A stretch of DNA of 42,951 bases from a virus, in the IMG/VR virus record IMGVR_UViG_3300019763_000003, positions 1 through 42,951 of that record; one strand, 5' to 3'. Position numbers and translations under genes: made by a program. A model generated the notes under the pieces. It saw only the letters and a list, made by a program, of their open reading frames with translations, was not told the origin of the DNA and searched no databases. The stretch's first letter is position 1, and each line of letters begins with the position of its first letter. Shown piece by piece: positions 14,540 to 22,063 of this stretch.

Positions 14540-15943
14540 GAACATTGAGGATGTATAGCCTTGTGATTTGACTTGTGTTAATTCTATAGCGTCCATCATA
14601 GGGTCGATTGCGTCATCGTGTTTCCCATTTGGAAAGGCTAATGACTCATTAATAAGTTCTTGTATATCGTTTATATTTTCATTTAAATAAACTCTACCAG
14701 CTTCTATATGTGGCGAAAAGTCCATTACTCTTGATATTTTATCCGTGTTCCTTTGAATAGCCCCTATCTTTAGCTTATCTTGCTTTAAATCTTGTATTAG
14801 TGAACTACCACTTGACTTATCTTCTATGTAAAACTTTCGTAACGATACTTTTCGATTATCCTGTTTGTAGTTATCCCATTTGTTATAAAAGGTTTTTGCT
14901 GTTTGCCTTAGTTGAGGTGCTTCAAATTTATCTCTTATCATATCAAGTAAATAAATATCATTACTCTTAGAAACACCCCAGCATTGCATAACTGTATAAT
15001 CATTTACTTCTTTTGTCTTTTGTGCTGTATCTACAGTTATGATTAAGTGTGTTAAATTTGGTAATACAGTCCACCATTTAAACCAGTCATACTTCATCAG
15101 GTTACCACCTTTAATAACTGGCTCTTGCTGAAATTGTGAATAAAAATAAGACTTGTTAGAATCTCTCATTTGTAGTAATCTTTCAGTAGGATAGAACTCT
15201 TCCCAAAAAGATATTTTATCATCTTCATCAAAAGCTTTTACTCTTAAAAATTCCCATTCTTTTAAGTCTTTAAATAAGTTCTGCTCTATGCAACCAACAA
15301 GATCATCTGTGTGTAGTCGCTGCATAATTATTATTATTGGTACATTTGGATTATTTACCCTATTGGATAAAGTTGTTTCGTACCACTCTTTTACTTTTTC
15401 TAGCTTAAGAAGTGAATTGGCATCGTCAGGCTTTAGTGGATCATCTACTATAATGCAACCGCCCCAATCATCAGAACTCTTTAATCCAGCACCGTGTCCT
15501 GTTATCTGCCCAAAAGATGAAACAGCATATACTCCACCGTTTTTATTTGTTTTCCATAATTTCTTTGATTGAGTATCTTTTTTAGTATCTACCCCAAACA
15601 TTGATTTATGCTCTTGAGAGTTCATCATATCTCTTATCTGTTGCGATGAATTAGAAACGAGTGTGTCTGAATATGATGTCATTATGTATTTAGCTTGTGG
15701 GTGTTTTGTTATGGTCCATTCGATGAAAGTATTTACTATTTCAGTTTTACCAGCTCTTGGTGGCATATTGATAACTAGCTTTTTTATATTTCCCCTATAC
15801 ACTTCTATTAGCTTTTTGCATATACTTATATGTGATTCTGTTAGTATTACTTTTGAGTTGTATTTGGTTTTAAAGCTCCATCTTAAATAACGGATGAAAT
15901 CTTGTAAGAGTATCTCCCTAAGTGCCGTTAGGTTAATACTCAT
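14534..15943 (-). CDS. terL: Terminase large subunit
   Basis: Encodes 469 residues from the ATG at 15943; a TTG two codons earlier is less likely. The packaging ATPase has a Walker A-type loop MPPRAGKTE (about 60-68), a Walker B CIIVDDP (about 163-169), and the coupling motif QRLHTDD (about 208-214). The C-terminal nuclease has ITVDTAQ (acidic residue at about 305) and GKHDDAIDPMMDAI near the end, the RNase H-like metal site. It moves DNA through the portal and cuts it. It overlaps terS by about 11 bases and is followed by a tandem GTTACT repeat and the inserted gene 13972-14424. Confidence 0.93.
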   Translation of the reverse strand: MSINLTALREILLQDFIRYLRWSFKTKYNSKVILTESHISICKKLIEVYRGNIKKLVINMPPRAGKTEIVNTFIEWTITKHPQAKYIMTSYSDTLVSNSSQQIRDMMNSQEHKSMFGVDTKKDTQSKKLWKTNKNGGVYAVSSFGQITGHGAGLKSSDDWGGCIIVDDPLKPDDANSLLKLEKVKEWYETTLSNRVNNPNVPIIIIMQRLHTDDLVGCIEQNLFKDLKEWEFLRVKAFDEDDKISFWEEFYPTERLLQMRDSNKSYFYSQFQQEPVIKGGNLMKYDWFKWWTVLPNLTHLIITVDTAQKTKEVNDYTVMQCWGVSKSNDIYLLDMIRDKFEAPQLRQTAKTFYNKWDNYKQDNRKVSLRKFYIEDKSSGSSLIQDLKQDKLKIGAIQRNTDKISRVMDFSPHIEAGRVYLNENINDIQELINESLAFPNGKHDDAIDPMMDAIELTQVKSQGYTSSMFD

Positions 15944-16529
15944 CTTCAAAGTTCTTTAATGTGTTTGACACTATTTCTTGATTAAGTTCTAGGCTTTGCT
16001 GGGTGTTTGAGTTATTTACTTGTATTTGACTGTTAGCGTGTCTTTGATTAACTCCTAGGGTAATTGAAGCTTTGTCTGTACCATTTAATATATTCAATGT
16101 ATCGCTTGTATTAATTTTTCTCTTCTCAAACTTTTGCATCCCATCTCCTACATTGATTTTATCTTCAACATAACCCTCTTCTAATATATTATTGTTTGCA
16201 GCTAGGGAATTAATTACAACACTATTGATTAACCTTTCTGCATAAAGTTTACTTTCTACCTGTTTGTTTACTTCAATTTGTTCACTTTTTGTCAAATGTT
16301 TACTTTTTTCTTCTTGTAATTTTTTATAATCACGATGAATACTAACTTCATCGTCTATAATTTTGTTTACTTTGTTTACTTTTGGTTGTATGTATCTATT
16401 AACCATTCCTTTAGATATTCCAAATTTATCTGCTAATTGTTGCTGTGTGTATTTCTTTTTATTGTTCTCATCTACTTCAATACTTAATAGCTTTAGTTCT
16501 TCTTTTTGCGTATCTGTTAATTTAGCCAT
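15933..16529 (-). CDS. terS: Terminase small subunit
   Basis: A 198-residue protein with an N-terminal helix-turn-helix (TQQQLADKFGISKGMVNRYIQP, cut here by its loop), a central helical segment rich in K and E (about 70-110), and a polar C-terminal tail that could contact the large subunit. It lies directly upstream of and overlaps terL, the standard position for the DNA-recognition subunit. AGGAG precedes the ATG at 16529, and that ribosome site lies inside the end of the 34-residue membrane peptide gene. Confidence 0.75.
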   Translation of the reverse strand: MAKLTDTQKEELKLLSIEVDENNKKKYTQQQLADKFGISKGMVNRYIQPKVNKVNKIIDDEVSIHRDYKKLQEEKSKHLTKSEQIEVNKQVESKLYAERLINSVVINSLAANNNILEEGYVEDKINVGDGMQKFEKRKINTSDTLNILNGTDKASITLGVNQRHANSQIQVNNSNTQQSLELNQEIVSNTLKNFEDEY

Positions 16530-16535
16530 ATATTC

Positions 16536-16640
16536 TTAAGCTCCTAAATCATCTTTTAACTCTTGTAATTCATTCTCAACATAACTGTTCTTTATCCATA
16601 GTGCAAATATTACTAACGATATTAAAATATCAAACATCAT
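16536..16640 (-). CDS. 34-residue single-pass membrane peptide
   Basis: Starts MMFDILISLVIFALWIKN, a hydrophobic helix of about 15 residues, and ends with an acidic tail (ENELQELKDDLGA). It overlaps the 3' end of the upstream gene by 11 bases, with GGAG just ahead of the two ATG codons. Its end carries the ribosome site of terS. Size and topology suggest a membrane micropeptide of unknown role. Confidence 0.5.
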   Translation of the reverse strand: MMFDILISLVIFALWIKNSYVENELQELKDDLGA

Positions 16641-16809
16641 CTCCAAAACCTTTCAAATCTTTTCGCTTACCTTTTATATGGAAGTGATTAAATAATAGAA
16701 TGTCATCGCCTACTCGTATATATACTTTACAATTAAGTATCTCTAAGTAACGGACATCCTTTACTCTTGCATAAGTAAATAACCTTAGTGATATATATTT
16801 ATCTTTCAT
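16630..16809 (-). CDS. Small basic protein, unknown function
   Basis: Encodes 59 residues from the ATG at 16809, with AAAGGATG upstream; an ATG at 16815 lies within the ribosome site and is unlikely. The product is rich in K, R and aromatic residues (MKDKYISLRLFTYARVKDVRY...) and may be a small beta protein. It overlaps both neighbours by about 11 bases, in a tight leftward operon running into terS. Confidence 0.5.
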   Translation of the reverse strand: MKDKYISLRLFTYARVKDVRYLEILNCKVYIRVGDDILLFNHFHIKGKRKDLKGFGDDV

Positions 16810-17023
16810 TTTCATCCTTTACTCTTGCAGCACAACTAGCACATTTTAAATTATAAAGCTTATCTTTTTTAGCCATATAGTAAAATATAAAAGGAATTAC
16901 CCATATAAAGCCAGTTAGTATAAACATAATGAAGTGTAATACCCAGCTAAACTTATGTTTCTCTCCGTAGTGTATTGTATCTCTCTTGCATCTATTGCAA
17001 TATTCTATCGTTGATGTTTTCAT
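16799..17023 (-). CDS. Membrane protein with split zinc ribbon
   Basis: A 74-residue protein with a CNRC pair near the N terminus (C9, C12), a long hydrophobic region (about 26-50, WVLHFIMFILTGFIWVIPFI) and a second CASC pair near residues 60-63. The two CxxC knuckles could form one zinc ribbon with the membrane hairpin between them. Proteins of this plan occur in bacteria and phages, with no settled function. AAAGGAT precedes the ATG. Confidence 0.6.
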   Translation of the reverse strand: MKTSTIEYCNRCKRDTIHYGEKHKFSWVLHFIMFILTGFIWVIPFIFYYMAKKDKLYNLKCASCAARVKDENER

Positions 17024-17033
17024 TTCTTATCCT

Positions 17034-17270
17034 TTATGATACTTTTGTAAAAATAAATCTCGTAACATAACCTCTTTTTTTATAGTCTGGCAGCTGAGAT
17101 ATGTTTGTAGTTATACCTTTTATTTTCTCTTTCACTAAATTATCTCTTATAATATTTAAAGATATTTCTAAGTCATTTTGCCCATCTTCTTTTATATCTA
17201 TCTCTTCGATAAAATCTTTTTCTTTTTCTGTTACTCCTATATACATAGGAAATGTTTTACCTACTTTCAC
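17034..17270 (-). CDS. Small protein with GTG start, unknown function
   Basis: A 78-residue protein beginning at a GTG with AAAGGATAAA immediately upstream. It has charged helical segments (TEKEKDFIEEIDIKEDGQND) and a C-terminal basic beta segment (KKRGYVTRFIFTKV). No membrane segment, cysteine or known motif is visible. It stands in the leftward chain of small genes ahead of terS. Confidence 0.55.
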   Translation of the reverse strand: MKVGKTFPMYIGVTEKEKDFIEEIDIKEDGQNDLEISLNIIRDNLVKEKIKGITTNISQLPDYKKRGYVTRFIFTKVS

Positions 17271-17324
17271 TCTTTATCCTTTAAATTATAACTTTAGTAA
17301 ATATCTTATCTCTATTCACTAAAA

Positions 17325-17849
17325 CTATATTATTTTTAATCTTTTTTGTGTTGCTTTTTCGCTTCTCAGCTTTTTAATTAAAGCGTCTTTTGCTTTTAAT
17401 CTATTGCTTTGATCTTCTATTGTTACATCTCTTTTAACTATTGCTTTATTTGCTTTATCTTGTAGAGTTATCTCTCTTGCAAATAGATATTCCATTAACT
17501 TATCTGATATTCCAAGTATTCCCATCTCTTCTTTGTATTTATTTAATCCATCCGTGTCAAGTTCTTCTAATGTAAAGATATAATCATCACTTAAAATATT
17601 ATCTTTATCTTTTAAGAAGTTCTCTATCTTTTCAGGCTCATCCTCATACATTCTTAGTAGCTTATCTATATACTCTACTATTTCATTGAAGTTCTCATTA
17701 ATACCCGTATATCGTGGGTTTGTGATAATATTACGAATCTTAGCAGTTCTAAAACTACAACCAGCTAGATCACGGATCGCAATTGTTGCTTTTTCTTGAC
17801 AGTCGTCAAACAATTCTAATAATTTGTAATATTTATCAATTTTTTTCAT
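17325..17849 (-). CDS. Helical protein with C-terminal coiled coil
   Basis: A 174-residue, almost wholly helical protein. The N-terminal 60 residues (KYYKLLELFDDCQEKATIA...) could form a small DNA-binding bundle. The C-terminal 55 residues are a basic coiled coil (RLKAKDALIKKLRSEKATQKRL). No clear ribosome site precedes the ATG, so translation may be coupled to the upstream gene. Possible roles include a transcription or packaging accessory factor; I do not recognise a family. Confidence 0.55.
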   Translation of the reverse strand: MKKIDKYYKLLELFDDCQEKATIAIRDLAGCSFRTAKIRNIITNPRYTGINENFNEIVEYIDKLLRMYEDEPEKIENFLKDKDNILSDDYIFTLEELDTDGLNKYKEEMGILGISDKLMEYLFAREITLQDKANKAIVKRDVTIEDQSNRLKAKDALIKKLRSEKATQKRLKII

Positions 17850-17864
17850 TCAGGTAGAAGAGGA

Positions 17865-18023
17865 TTAAACCTCCTCTTTATCCTCTACATATTCCACATA
17901 CTTGTTGTAGTGTGCTTCATCTTCTGTGCTTTGAAAACTTCCGTTTACTAGCTCATACTCAAAAGATACTGTTAATTTAACTGTTTCTTTTACCTCTTTT
18001 ACTGCTCCTGTTACTTTTGCCAT
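17865..18023 (-). CDS. 52-residue protein, possible paralogue of the next upstream gene
   Basis: Encodes MAKVTGAVKEVKETVKLTVSF followed by an acidic C-terminal half. AAGGTAAG precedes the ATG at 18023. Its segment KETVKLTVSFEYE resembles KEVTVKLKFTFVD in the adjacent gene 18032-18256, so the two may come from an old duplication. Function is unknown. The start lies eight bases after the upstream stop. Confidence 0.55.
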   Translation of the reverse strand: MAKVTGAVKEVKETVKLTVSFEYELVNGSFQSTEDEAHYNKYVEYVEDKEEV

Positions 18024-18031
18024 AACTTACC

Positions 18032-18256
18032 TTAGTTTTGAAATTCGTTATTGAAGTCAGCTAATTGCTCATCTTCATTAACTTCATCAATTATATCATC
18101 TTTAGGCGTAATCATTTCATAAATAGCTGCTTGTTCTTCATCTTCTATCGCACCATCTACAAAAGTGAATTTCAATTTAACTGTTACTTCTTTTGTTTCA
18201 ATCGATTGTTCTTCAATTCTTTCAATTCCTAAGCCATCTAATGTATCTTTTAACAT
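18032..18256 (-). CDS. Small acidic protein, unknown function
   Basis: A 74-residue, very acidic protein with one beta-like segment (KEVTVKLKFTFVD) and a D/E-rich tail. The ATG at 18256 has GGGGGCAG upstream, an unusual G-rich ribosome site for this genome. It resembles the neighbouring 52-residue protein in its first half. Acidic small phage proteins can act as DNA mimics or assembly chaperones, but there is no direct evidence for that. Confidence 0.55.
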   Translation of the reverse strand: MLKDTLDGLGIERIEEQSIETKEVTVKLKFTFVDGAIEDEEQAAIYEMITPKDDIIDEVNEDEQLADFNNEFQN

Positions 18257-18286
18257 TCTGCCCCCATACTTATCATAGTATTCCTT

Positions 18287-18538
18287 TTACTTATAGTTTG
18301 ATTCCCATTCATTGCAACCGAAATCATCTTTTGTTGAAAACTTCTCTACGACTGTTTGAAGTTTACACCTATTTTTAAAAATACAAGTTTCGCAATTATC
18401 AAGCTTATTTTCTCTTAAAAAACCTACCCTTAAAGTTTGTGATCTTTTTGGATGGTTCTTAATTTGATAATCAAAAGTTCTTTTTTTGAATCCAGTATAT
18501 TTTAAAAAATCTTCTTTTGGAAACTTTATTTTATCCAT
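18287..18538 (-). CDS. Cysteine-rich small protein, possibly translated from a leaderless message
   Basis: An 83-residue protein with a basic N-terminal half (FLKYTGFKKRTFDYQIKNHPKR) and a cysteine cluster CETCIFKNRC, then a terminal FGCNEWES. The last motif also ends the gene at 40615-40854 (FGCIEWES). Four cysteines suggest a metal-binding knuckle. A TATAAT box (18550-18545) ends only six bases before the ATG and there is no ribosome site in normal position, so the transcript may begin at the start codon. Confidence 0.6.
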   Translation of the reverse strand: MDKIKFPKEDFLKYTGFKKRTFDYQIKNHPKRSQTLRVGFLRENKLDNCETCIFKNRCKLQTVVEKFSTKDDFGCNEWESNYK

Positions 18539-18544
18539 ACACTA

Positions 18545-18550
18545 ATTATA
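18545..18550 (-). promoter_or_regulatory. Promoter -10 box directly upstream of a start codon
   Basis: TATAAT read leftward, six bases before the ATG at 18538. No good -35 is visible at 17 bp (GCTTAG). If used, transcription would begin at or next to the A of the ATG, giving a leaderless message. Confidence 0.45.
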
Positions 18551-18594
18551 CCTATCTTTTATTAAAACTAAGCATAAGTTTGCATATTATTTTA

Positions 18595-18828
18595 CTAACT
18601 TTGTTGAATTTTATTAATAGCTTCTAGCGTTTCTTTAGAAATAATTTCATTTATGTCAGACGGTACTAGCTTTTTTTCAAGCTCTTCAACTTTTTCTTTT
18701 AATTCTTCAATCTCTCTTTTGCTATGTGTTATATGTAAATCTTTTTTATTTAGTTCTTCAACCATCGCTTTAAACTGGTCTTGCATAAATTGCACATCTT
18801 CTTTTTTAAATGTTATTGTTTCGCTCAT
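18595..18828 (-). CDS. Coiled-coil protein, unknown function
   Basis: Encodes 77 residues from the ATG at 18828, which has AAAAAGGAAAAC upstream; a longer frame reaching 18927 overlaps the neighbouring gene and lacks a ribosome site. Residues 10-55 form a heptad coiled coil (EELNKKDLHITHSKREIEEL, then KEKVEELEKKL). It may dimerise or trimerise. No other motif is visible. Confidence 0.6.
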   Translation of the reverse strand: MSETITFKKEDVQFMQDQFKAMVEELNKKDLHITHSKREIEELKEKVEELEKKLVPSDINEIISKETLEAINKIQQS

Positions 18829-18851
18829 TTGTTTTCCTTTTTTGTTTTGTG

Positions 18852-19268
18852 TTACTTTATTGCTTTTGCTATAAGTAATGCTCTTTGACCTATGCCATTC
18901 ATTGAAGATTGTTTTTTGTCGTACCACTCTTTTATAAAATCTTCTTTTTGATCTTCATCAATTTTAGATAATGCCATAATATACAACTCTCTGTCATCTA
19001 TAGAACCTATGCAAATTGTTTCTAAACATTCTGCAATTTCAGGCTTATTCGCATTTGCAAACTCTCCAAGGTCTTTACCAAAAGTATTTTTAAAAAAATC
19101 CTCTCCATTTTCTCCACCAAATATAGTAATAGGTACTTTAAAATCGGTATCTTTACTTTCAGTTGCATATGAACCCTCTCCTAATATAAATATTGAAGCA
19201 GTTAGTATCTCCATATCGTCACACTCTATCGTATACTCATCACTTGGGTTTATTATTTCATGTATCAT
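18852..19268 (-). CDS. Conserved-looking cytoplasmic protein, unknown function
   Basis: A 138-residue protein with an N-terminal beta region (DDMEILTASIFILGEGSYAT), a PITIFGG strand-turn and a helical C-terminal half ending NGIGQRALLIAKAIK. Its composition is that of an ordinary folded cytosolic protein; I recall similar phage proteins but no function. AGAGGATAA precedes the ATG at 19268. A plausible leftward promoter (TTTACT-17-TATGAA) lies upstream in 19290-19335. Confidence 0.55.
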   Translation of the reverse strand: MIHEIINPSDEYTIECDDMEILTASIFILGEGSYATESKDTDFKVPITIFGGENGEDFFKNTFGKDLGEFANANKPEIAECLETICIGSIDDRELYIMALSKIDEDQKEDFIKEWYDKKQSSMNGIGQRALLIAKAIK

Positions 19269-19433
19269 TTATCTATCCTCTCATAGTTAAGTTGTTGTAT
19301 TTTCATACACTTTTATTTTATTTAAGTAAACTGTGCTATAATTACACTTCGTTTGTTTACTTATCCTTTACAAGCGTACAGCTTATAATTCATTTTAGAG
19401 ATTAAAGAGTGATTATCTCTCTCACTCTTTAGT
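19269..19433. promoter_or_regulatory. Intergenic control region with inverted repeat and promoter-like boxes
   Basis: AAGTAAAC (19324-19331) and GTTTACTT (19355-19362) form an 8-bp inverted repeat around a rightward TATAAT (19337-19342). A leftward TTTACT-17-TATGAA candidate serves the gene starting at 19268. A TAAAGAGTGA/TCACTCTTTA hairpin just after the DUF1064 stop may be its transcript end. A similar TTAAGTAAA...GCTAYAAT arrangement occurs in the early divergent region (26840-26862), which suggests a shared regulator. No gene is seen here. Confidence 0.5.
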
Positions 19434-19796
19434 TTAATATACCTCCTTAAAAATTACTTCACTTCTATATTTATTAAGAAACAATCTTTTCTTTATTTTA
19501 TACACATCTGTTTGAAATGTTGCAGAAGATTTTACATCTATTACATAAGTGTTTCCATTTTCTTTATATCTAAAGTCTGCAGAGTATGTAATTTTTCTTA
19601 ATGTTTTTCCATCCCATCTTATAGTTGGTATTAACTCATACTTTGGCTGTAGAGTGAGTTCTTCTATCTCCCCCCTATTAGCTCTTGCATAAAGTAAATC
19701 AAAGTATCTAGCTTCTTTTAATGAATCAAATTTAATCTTTTCATTGTTTATTATTCTATATGTTTTTTTGTTTCCATACTTACTTTTACTTTTCAT
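19434..19796 (-). CDS. DUF1064 protein, PD-(D/E)XK nuclease-like
   Basis: A 120-residue protein resembling DUF1064: SKYGNKKT at the start, FDSLKEARYFDLL with Glu about 28, then YSADFRYKENGNTYVIDVKS, giving the restriction-nuclease core D74, D87-x-K89. It ends with a helix of basic residues (TDVYKIKKRLFLNKY). Members are thought to be phage DNA nucleases related to Holliday junction resolvases. A role in recombination or branch removal before packaging would fit. Its ATG overlaps the stop of a 17-residue leader frame. Confidence 0.75.
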   Translation of the reverse strand: MKSKSKYGNKKTYRIINNEKIKFDSLKEARYFDLLYARANRGEIEELTLQPKYELIPTIRWDGKTLRKITYSADFRYKENGNTYVIDVKSSATFQTDVYKIKKRLFLNKYRSEVIFKEVY

Positions 19797-19846
19797 TCTT
19801 TTATTTCTATAGTCACTAAATTGCTTAAATTAATATTGTTATCCAT
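19793..19846 (-). CDS. 17-residue leader peptide coupled to the DUF1064 gene
   Basis: MDNNINLSNLVTIEIKE, with GAGGAG in ideal position upstream and an ATGA overlap with the nuclease-like gene. The nuclease-like gene has no ribosome site of its own, so this frame probably supplies ribosomes by coupling. Whether the peptide itself has a role is unknown. Confidence 0.45.
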   Translation of the reverse strand: MDNNINLSNLVTIEIKE

Positions 19847-19847
19847 C

Positions 19848-20156
19848 TTATTCTCCTCTATTTATTATTTCATCTTGATATGCTGCTCTTAGTCCGTAAA
19901 ATTGTTTGTCTTTTCTCTCTATTGCTTTTTCTGCTATTCTTAAATGTTTTTCTTGTGTTTGAATAAAAGCTTCTAATCCTCTATTGCTCTTTTCTAAATC
20001 TTCTATATATTCACTTATGCTTTCTTCTAATTTTTTTATTTTTTCATTTTTATTTATTATCTCTTTTCGTTGTTTCATTATTGTTTCAGTTTGGCTATTA
20101 GAAAAATCTTCTAACTCCTTAATGTAGTCCATCTTTTCTTTTAATTTTTTACCCAT
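19848..20156 (-). CDS. Coiled-coil protein, unknown function
   Basis: A 102-residue protein that is almost entirely a charged coiled coil (residues about 5-90, with many K, E and I/L in heptads). It has no signal, cysteine or enzymatic motif. Its start overlaps the upstream gene by eight bases and has only a weak ribosome site. It could be an accessory or scaffold-like factor. Confidence 0.6.
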   Translation of the reverse strand: MGKKLKEKMDYIKELEDFSNSQTETIMKQRKEIINKNEKIKKLEESISEYIEDLEKSNRGLEAFIQTQEKHLRIAEKAIERKDKQFYGLRAAYQDEIINRGE

Positions 20157-20466
20157 TATCTAAAATCCATTGACACGCTTCAAATATTGCTTCTGCTTCT
20201 GTTTTGCAAATTTGAGAAAACAAACAAGGTGGGTAACTAATTGATTCAGAAACTTCACAACATCCATCTTCCAAATCTTGGAAACTCGTAAGTCTAAATC
20301 CTTTTATAGATGCCCACTCTTTACACTTATTAGCTAATTCGTGAATATTCATAAAATATTCTTGGTTACTATCTAAAAAGTAAATATAAGTCATATTTTC
20401 CATTATGTGAACACGGACTACTTTTTCTTCTAAAACATCACTCAATAACTCTTTACTTATTATCAT
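20149..20466 (-). CDS. Conserved small phage protein, unknown function
   Basis: A 105-residue protein with an N-terminal strand (VVRVHIMENMTYIYF), a middle ELANKCKEWASIKGF helix, a cysteine pair in DGCCEVSES, and a C-terminal AEAIFEACQWILDN. The KCKEWA...GF and EAxFxACQWILDN patterns recur in uncharacterised phage proteins as I remember them. AAAAAGGAT precedes the ATG at 20466. Function is unknown. Confidence 0.6.
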   Translation of the reverse strand: MIISKELLSDVLEEKVVRVHIMENMTYIYFLDSNQEYFMNIHELANKCKEWASIKGFRLTSFQDLEDGCCEVSESISYPPCLFSQICKTEAEAIFEACQWILDNG

Positions 20467-20675
20467 TATTTATCCTTTTTATTTTTTAATAATACTTCGC
20501 TTACTTGATGTTCAAAACAATAACTATCGCCATCTTTCAATACTTCGTTTCTTATGTAGTATTCTCTCATTGCTTTGTATCTTCTATTTAGCTCTATGCT
20601 TTCAGTTTTCCATCTTGAAAGTGTTTGTGCTGTTGTTCCAAAATGTTTAGCTATGTTTCTATCTGTTGGTTTCAT
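20466..20675 (-). CDS. Small helix-turn-helix protein
   Basis: Encodes 69 residues from the ATG at 20675, with GGGA upstream; an ATG at 20687 lies ahead of this site. The segment RNIAKHFGTTAQTLSRWKTE is a typical helix-turn-helix with recognition helix TAQTLSRWK. The rest is basic and helical. It probably binds DNA and may regulate a phage promoter. The ORF overlaps the upstream YopX gene by 17 bases. Confidence 0.65.
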   Translation of the reverse strand: MKPTDRNIAKHFGTTAQTLSRWKTESIELNRRYKAMREYYIRNEVLKDGDSYCFEHQVSEVLLKNKKDK

Positions 20676-21003
20676 ATATATTCCCAACCACTTCTATTTT
20701 ACTTATTGGATGTATCTCTTCAAAATTAGCCAATGTAAAATCAAATGCACGAAAACAACCTCTACTAAATGTAATCTCCCCAATTCCGTTAAAATCCTCG
20801 TGCTTTATTAAATCATTTTCATAAATGTCTATTCCATTTTTATCTTTAATTCCCGTGAATTCCCTAAAAACAGTATCTTCAAAATTTGATAAAAATTTAG
20901 TTTCTGTTATTTTTTTTAATGTCATAACATAATGAAACCATTTGCCCTCTCCTTTTAGAGTACCTCTAATAAACACCATAGTGTCAAATTTAATCTCTCT
21001 CAT
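20659..21003 (-). CDS. YopX-domain protein 3
   Basis: Encodes 114 residues from the ATG at 21003, chosen because MREIKFD is the usual YopX beginning and GAGGTG lies five bases upstream. It contains FTGIKDKNGIDIYENDLIKH and the closing EVVGNIYE, the complete YopX pattern. It is the only leftward copy of the four in this genome and lies among replication-period genes. Confidence 0.8.
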   Translation of the reverse strand: MREIKFDTMVFIRGTLKGEGKWFHYVMTLKKITETKFLSNFEDTVFREFTGIKDKNGIDIYENDLIKHEDFNGIGEITFSRGCFRAFDFTLANFEEIHPISKIEVVGNIYETNR

Positions 21004-21004
21004 T

Positions 21005-21184
21005 CTACACCTCACTTAATATAGGTGCAAATTCTTTATGATATGCAAGTTCTGATATACTCATCATCCCACAACTTCTGAAATCACTAAAACCTTTTTC
21101 TTCACAAATCTTAGATACTTCCATCATGTTGCTTGCTTTAACTACTTCGTATTTTCTTCCCATTTTTACTTCATATAAATTCAT
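21005..21184 (-). CDS. 59-residue protein, unknown function
   Basis: Encodes MNLYEVKMGRKYEVVKASNM followed by a C-terminal helical part with two cysteines (KICEEKGFSDFRSCG). AAAGGATAAGAG precedes the ATG at 21184. Its stop is one base before the YopX start and its end supplies that gene's ribosome site. The two genes are therefore coupled. No family is recognised. Confidence 0.6.
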   Translation of the reverse strand: MNLYEVKMGRKYEVVKASNMMEVSKICEEKGFSDFRSCGMMSISELAYHKEFAPILSEV

Positions 21185-21189
21185 CTCTT

Positions 21190-21272
21190 ATCCTTTTGTT
21201 GTTTTGATATAAGAAGTATACACTAGAAAACTTAATTTAAAGTTAAAATTATAACACTATGATAACTAATTA
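21190..21272 (-). promoter_or_regulatory. Probable leftward promoter region
   Basis: An AT-rich gap upstream of the gene starting at 21184. Read leftward it has GTGTATACT and, farther up, GTGTTATAATT, both like the extended -10 boxes of the moron promoters. Clear -35 elements are lacking. It would supply transcription for the small-gene operon that runs leftward from here. Confidence 0.4.
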
Positions 21273-21446
21273 CTATAATTTGTATTTATTAAAACATTTC
21301 TTGCATAATATCTTAGTATCAGTTTTCCCTTTATAAAGCTTCACATCGCACAAATGACAATTGCAATCATCACATTGCGAGTTTCTATAAACTTTCTTTT
21401 CTTGCTTCGATATATACTCTTGAAGTTTATCGCCTTTAATTGCCAT
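21273..21446 (-). CDS. 57-residue zinc-finger protein
   Basis: Has a cysteine-rich knuckle CDDCNCHLC followed by CKKC near the C terminus, enough for one or two zinc sites, in a lysine-rich context. The ATG at 21446 overlaps the stop of the cytosine-methylase-like gene by one base (TAATG), so the two are translated together. It may bind DNA or assist the methylase-like protein. Confidence 0.6.
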   Translation of the reverse strand: MAIKGDKLQEYISKQEKKVYRNSQCDDCNCHLCDVKLYKGKTDTKILCKKCFNKYKL

Positions 21447-22063
21447 TATCTATTAGCCTCATAAAAAGCTTTTGCAAACTTTTGGCTGCATAAACTTCTA
21501 AAGTGCATATCACAACTAACATCATTTTTAAATGTTTCAAATTCTGGTATTAGATTAATTGCACTTTTGTGCATAAAAGCTAATGATGGTTTTGGTCTAT
21601 TTGGTCGAATATATAACTTATCATTTTTTGGAACATCTTCCCAATTAGTATATTTTCTGTTAGGGATATTGAACTCGCCCCATAAAGCTGTTTGTTTAGT
21701 CCAAGGACTTCCAAACCACCAAGGCTCATATTTATATGTAGGCTCTCCTAAATACTTTTTAAGTACACCTCTTGCAGGGTTTTCAATTACCCAAAATTTA
21801 GGTTTACACTCATCTATTATTCGCAAACAATGTTCAACTAAAAACATACCATCTTTAGGACTTCTTGCTTTTCCATTTGTTCTAGCAGTTGAAAATTCAG
21901 TACAAGGTGGGTTTGCTATTACGCCATAAACATTTTTAGGAGGTGTATAATTTTCAACTCCTATATCTTTTCCAACTTTTATAACTTCATAATTATCATC
22001 TAATTGATAATATCTGCTATCGCTTCCTATATCCGCACATAAATGTAATATTATTTTTTTCAT
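21446..22063 (-). CDS. Short C5-cytosine methyltransferase-like protein
   Basis: A 205-residue protein with the catalytic motif IV ANPPCTEFS (Pro-Pro-Cys at about 52-54), a motif VI-like VIENPARG (about 93-99), and a degenerate cofactor motif I at the N terminus (LHLCADIGSDSRYYQ). These belong to the C5-cytosine methylase fold. At 205 residues it is much shorter than usual (over 300) and lacks a visible target-recognition domain. It may be an active minimal methylase, a modified-base enzyme, or part of a complex with the downstream zinc-finger protein. AAGGAAAT precedes the ATG. Confidence 0.7.
   Translation of the reverse strand: MKKIILHLCADIGSDSRYYQLDDNYEVIKVGKDIGVENYTPPKNVYGVIANPPCTEFSTARTNGKARSPKDGMFLVEHCLRIIDECKPKFWVIENPARGVLKKYLGEPTYKYEPWWFGSPWTKQTALWGEFNIPNRKYTNWEDVPKNDKLYIRPNRPKPSLAFMHKSAINLIPEFETFKNDVSCDMHFRSLCSQKFAKAFYEANR

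Noticed and set aside
15288-15890. Rightward open frames across terL (15288-15572, 15663-15890)
   Set aside because: They lie antisense to the conserved ATPase and nuclease motifs, have no ribosome site or promoter, and are explained as shadows of a real gene.
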